Assembly (NCBI GenBank): GCA_910579505.1
Contig: CAJTTZ010000017.1
Location: 40,927-56,674 of the forward strand
Source: an uncultured Lachnospiraceae bacterium
GTDB lineage: Bacteria > Bacillota > Clostridia > Lachnospirales > Lachnospiraceae
Direction of reading: 5' to 3'
Length of the DNA stretch: 15,748 bases
The notes under the pieces were generated by a model. That model searched no databases. It saw only the letters and a program-made list of their open reading frames with translations, and had not been told where the DNA came from. This document shows positions 13,424-15,748 of this stretch, one piece after another (position 1 is the first letter of the stretch; the number at the start of each line of letters is the position of its first letter). The position numbers and the translations under genes are program-made.

Positions 13424-14461
13424 TTAACTGTCAAATTTTGTAAGCTGGTATTTTTCAATATAGTCATGTGCCAGCGATTCCGCATAGCCGTGATCTGTCG
13501 CATAACCGCACGCCTGCAAGTACCCCGATGCCATAACATAGTCGCTGCATCCTATCACCGGCGCATACCGCTTCGTTTTTCCCCCGTCTGTGCTTCTTTC
13601 CGCAATATAACTGTTGTGATCCAAAACAGACTCTTCCCAACTGTCATATGCACGCCACTGTGTCTGTTTCACCCTGTAATAACTTCCATCCGCATCCTGT
13701 TCCAAGGCCTCTTTCACATATATCCTGCCGCTCCAGCCATTTTTCTTAATGCCAAACAGGGCGTTCGCCTTCCTTGCAAGTTCAGAAGTACCCCAGGCTG
13801 ACTCCTTGATTGCCTGTGCAACCACCACAGACGGCAGTATGATTCTTCGCTTCTGCCAGTCCGCACTCGCTATTTTACCTACAATTTCTATAAACTTTTC
13901 CTTGTCACTCCCGGTCCTCTTTGCAATTTCGGTCACAGTCTCGCAGAGCGCCTCAAAAATGGCAAGCGCCACCGTCTCCCCTGAACCCATACGCCCATAG
14001 ATTTCCACATCCCTCTTATTATCGCAGAAACATACCTCAATCAGAATTGCCTTTGCTTTTGTCCTGCGGATCACATAGAGTAAACTCCCGTCCTTCACCC
14101 CACGACCTGAAAATCCCAGTTTTTCAAGATGCGCACAGATCGCAGTCGCGGCAGAATGCCGTTTCCCTCCATATGTATAAACTTCTGTTCCCTGTGCCCT
14201 ATGCTCATTGGAAGCATTAAAATGAATACTGATAAACAGATCCAGCGACGACCGATTAGCTATCCGAACCGTTTCTTCAAGATATGCCTCCTGCGATACT
14301 GCCCTGTCAACGGTACAGTTAACCACACTAACGCCTGCTTCCATAAGCTTATTCATCAGAACATTCCCGACCAGCCGTGTATGTTCCGACTCTTTAATCA
14401 GACCGACTGCACCCGTTCCCGGCCCTTCCACCGTATGCCCACAGTTAACTCCTATTATCAT
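13424..14461 (-). CDS. Bifunctional endolysin: N-acetylmuramoyl-L-alanine amidase (Amidase_3) plus glucosaminidase
   Basis: A 345-residue peptidoglycan hydrolase. Residues 1-175 form an Amidase_3 domain with the expected zinc ligands and catalytic glutamate: H9 (NCGHTVEG), E26, H80 (SIHFNAS) and E142 (AILIEVCF). Residues about 188-340 form a glucosaminidase (family GH73-like) domain with catalytic E220 in QAIKESAWGTSELA, followed by NALFGIK and a region ending in AHDYIEKYQL. It cuts both the stem-peptide amide and the glycan strand. There is no signal peptide, as in phage endolysins that need a holin for access to the wall. The holin gene ends 10 bases upstream, and AGGGG precedes the ATG. 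The giant Rhs gene begins 88 bases downstream on the same strand. It most likely opens the cell wall for toxin release; autolysin or prophage-remnant roles are alternatives. Confidence 0.9.
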   Translation of the reverse strand: MIIGVNCGHTVEGPGTGAVGLIKESEHTRLVGNVLMNKLMEAGVSVVNCTVDRAVSQEAYLEETVRIANRSSLDLFISIHFNASNEHRAQGTEVYTYGGKRHSAATAICAHLEKLGFSGRGVKDGSLLYVIRRTKAKAILIEVCFCDNKRDVEIYGRMGSGETVALAIFEALCETVTEIAKRTGSDKEKFIEIVGKIASADWQKRRIILPSVVVAQAIKESAWGTSELARKANALFGIKKNGWSGRIYVKEALEQDADGSYYRVKQTQWRAYDSWEESVLDHNSYIAERSTDGGKTKRYAPVIGCSDYVMASGYLQACGYATDHGYAESLAHDYIEKYQLTKFDS

Positions 14462-14471
14462 TTAAATCCCC

Positions 14472-14675
14472 TCACTTCTTCTGTAATTCCGGTAATCCCG
14501 CCAAGGATGTTAAAACGGAAAGCAATCCTGCCAGAGAAACCGTTGAAATCAATCTGATCCATTCAACGTCATTCAGCAATACAGAAGTTCCGATCGCTGC
14601 TATCGCAGTTTGCGCCATAGTTCTGACTGCACGTATGCCTGCCGCCTCTATCCAATGTTTCATTTTCTTATTCAC
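14472..14675 (-). CDS. Small holin, r1t-type
   Basis: A 67-residue membrane protein that would form lesions in the cytoplasmic membrane. GTG at 14675 is preferred over an upstream ATG at 14696 because AAGGAGG lies 8 bases before it, and this start overlaps the sigma-factor stop by 8 bases. A short charged N terminus (VNKKMKHWIEAAGIRAVR) is followed by two hydrophobic helices: TMAQTAIAAIGTSVLL (about 19-34) and STVSLAGLLSVLTSLAGLPE (about 44-63). The SLAGLLSVLTSLAGLPE ending is characteristic of r1t-family phage holins, which are of this size. Its place between a sigma factor and an endolysin, next to a giant toxin without signal peptide, suggests a role in toxin release rather than in phage lysis. 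No other phage genes are visible. Confidence 0.75.
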   Translation of the reverse strand: MNKKMKHWIEAAGIRAVRTMAQTAIAAIGTSVLLNDVEWIRLISTVSLAGLLSVLTSLAGLPELQKK

Positions 14676-15231
14676 GTTTAGTACCTCCTTCATCATCCCT
14701 GCTTACCATTTTTCTGAGTTTTTTCAGAGTCCGCAACTTTAATTGATTTACCGTCTGTCTTGACTTATGGCATTTCCGGGCAATTTCAGCCGGGGTATAC
14801 CCCTTTGCGTAAATAAGATATAAAATCCTTTTCTCATTTGGGTTTAAAAACCTGTCCACTCCAAGTTCAGTAAAAACATTCTGCTCATCTTGTTTTGCAG
14901 TTTTTGCCTCAACATAATATCTCTGCTCCTGCGTCAATTCGGAAAAGGCAATCATCTGCGGCTCCTCAAAATGCTTATAGACCTGTTTGCCGTAAAAATG
15001 TGTGATGGAAATCTTAATGTACGATACAAGCGCCTGATCTTCCAAAGCTTTGAGCCTTTTCAAATCCATGGTTTTCACCAGCTCAATAAAAAATAGCAGA
15101 CACTCCTCATACGCGTCAGCATATCTCAGCTTTCTTGCGTACTTCCTCAGCAGCGGCTGAAATCTGTTTATCAGTTCCAGCATAGCTTTTTCGTCCCCTT
15201 GCTGCGCACTTACCAATAATCTACAAATCAT
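14668..15231 (-). CDS. Sigma-70 family factor, UviA/TcdR/BotR-like (group 5)
   Basis: A 187-residue RNA polymerase sigma factor. The ATG at 15231 is chosen because AAAGGAGG lies 7-8 bases upstream; the longer open frame (to 15288) adds 19 residues without a ribosome binding site. The N-terminal half (LVSAQQGDEKAMLELINRFQPLL, then YEECLLFFIELVKTMDL at about 60-75) resembles sigma region 2 of toxin- and bacteriocin-gene sigma factors. The C-terminal region 4 helix-turn-helix is NPNEKRILYLIYAKG followed by TPAEIARKCHKSRQTVNQLK (about 128-170). Its length fits TcdR/BotR (about 180 residues). Its stop overlaps the GTG start of the holin gene, so the two are translationally coupled. It probably directs transcription of this operon or of the giant toxin gene. 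An alternative is a phage-derived or conjugative-element sigma-like regulator. Confidence 0.68.
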   Translation of the reverse strand: MICRLLVSAQQGDEKAMLELINRFQPLLRKYARKLRYADAYEECLLFFIELVKTMDLKRLKALEDQALVSYIKISITHFYGKQVYKHFEEPQMIAFSELTQEQRYYVEAKTAKQDEQNVFTELGVDRFLNPNEKRILYLIYAKGYTPAEIARKCHKSRQTVNQLKLRTLKKLRKMVSRDDEGGTKRE

Positions 15232-15271
15232 ACTAAATTCCTCCTTTACTTTGAAAGAGAAACCTCTAGTA

Positions 15272-15310
15272 AAAATGTAAATATACAAATACGTACAATT
15301 TTTACATTTT
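15272..15310. promoter_or_regulatory. Inverted repeat in the divergent intergenic region
   Basis: A perfect 10-bp inverted repeat (AAAATGTAAA at 15272-15281, TTTACATTTT at 15301-15310) is separated by 19 bases. It lies 40-80 bases upstream of the sigma-factor start and between the two divergent genes, where an operator or promoter would be expected. It could bind a dimeric regulator or form part of the sigma-gene promoter. The minus-strand TTTACA within it resembles the -35 hexamer reported for UviA/TcdR-type sigma factors, but a matching -10 would place transcription start inside the ribosome binding site. Its function is therefore open. Confidence 0.35.
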
Positions 15311-15460
15311 GCGACTAGAAACGTTATGGGTAACTATATCGTAATGCAATGTAACTGTAACCAGGCTGCAAAGTATGAATGGATAATTAAAAGTTATCTA
15401 TCGTTTCTGTGGCACAAAAAACAAATATCCAGTTTAGAAAATCAAAGGAGTACATAACTA

Positions 15461-15748
15461 ATGAACGAACAAATATTTACTGGAGTTGGAGAAATATATG
15501 CTAAATACCGTCCTGCATATCCGACATCATTCATTCAATATCTTAGTACAGATATAGGCTTAAACAGCAACAGTGTAATTGCGGATATTGGTTCGGGAAC
15601 AGGCATTTTAACCAAGCTTCTTTTAAATACTGGTGCAAAAGTTTATGCAGTTGAGCCCAATGACGACATGCGTAAAATTGCAGAAATTAATAATCAAAAC
15701 AGCGCAAATTTTATATCAGTTAACGCAAGTGCGGAAAATATCACCCTT
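15461..15748 (+). CDS. Class I SAM-dependent methyltransferase, N-terminal part (runs off window)
   Basis: The first 96 codons are visible and the gene continues past the right edge. It starts with ATG preceded by AAAGGAG about 10 bases upstream. The protein opens with MNEQIFTGVGEIYAKYRPAYP, typical of small stand-alone methyltransferases. A classical SAM-binding motif I follows (ADIGSGTGILT, about residues 47-57), then the acidic end of the second strand (YAVEPNDDMR, about residues 70-79). These assign the Rossmann fold but not the substrate, because the specificity regions lie outside the window. It is transcribed divergently from the sigma/holin/endolysin/Rhs operon with about 230 bases between the start codons, and it is probably a flanking gene rather than part of the toxin system. 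Confidence 0.85.
   Translation, partial: MNEQIFTGVGEIYAKYRPAYPTSFIQYLSTDIGLNSNSVIADIGSGTGILTKLLLNTGAKVYAVEPNDDMRKIAEINNQNSANFISVNASAENITL

Noticed and set aside
14676..14696. Upstream ATG start for the holin
   Set aside because: It lies before the AAGGAGG and would add MMKEVLN without its own ribosome binding site; the GTG at 14675 is correctly spaced.
15232..15288. Longer N terminus for the sigma factor (MYIYIFTRGF...)
   Set aside because: The extension covers the ribosome binding site and the intergenic inverted repeat, and has no signal of its own.
13424..15288. A resident prophage
   Set aside because: Only holin and endolysin are phage-like; no integrase, capsid, portal, terminase or tail genes are present in the window.

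Overview
The window reads as an accessory locus of a Gram-positive anaerobe of the Clostridia, most likely Lachnospiraceae. This is inferred from strong AGGAGG-type ribosome binding sites, moderate base composition, a clostridial-style sigma factor, and a Rhs/FN3 protein with GRDPKGMCGA-type linkers. Nearly everything is on the minus strand. The only plus-strand gene is the start of a methyltransferase at the right edge (15461 onward).

Read in the direction of transcription (right to left), a compact operon comes first. It encodes a small sigma-70-like factor resembling the UviA/TcdR/BotR group (15231-14668), a two-helix r1t-type holin (14675-14472), and a bifunctional amidase/glucosaminidase endolysin (14461-13424). 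Next is a 2868-residue Rhs protein (13335-4729) with ten fibronectin type III domains, about 55-60 YD repeats, an Rhs core, a glycine-rich linker and a roughly 137-residue C-terminal toxin tip. It has no visible signal peptide. A sigma factor, holin and endolysin next to a giant signal-less toxin recall the TcdR/TcdE release strategy of large clostridial toxins. This is the main hypothesis of the annotation.

Downstream (4717 to 1) is an array of toxin-tip cassettes. The active tip has its own immunity gene (4717-4496). Three displaced ('orphan') C-terminal toxin modules follow, each with an immunity gene: a TNT-type NAD+ glycohydrolase, an HExxH metallopeptidase-like domain paired with a zinc-ribbon protein, and an ADP-ribosyltransferase-like domain. 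A fourth orphan cassette runs off the left edge. Each orphan keeps a near-identical linker of about 250 bp and a short, deleted and frame-disrupted remnant of upstream Rhs sequence. They therefore look like silent donors for tip replacement, while every immunity gene keeps a good ribosome binding site.

Cassettes are separated by three related hairpin terminators. Two boundaries also carry a second, larger inverted repeat whose stems show compensatory changes, and a fossil of a YD repeat. A 12-bp inverted repeat just upstream of the giant gene could sequester its Shine-Dalgarno sequence. A possible alternative-sigma promoter overlaps it.
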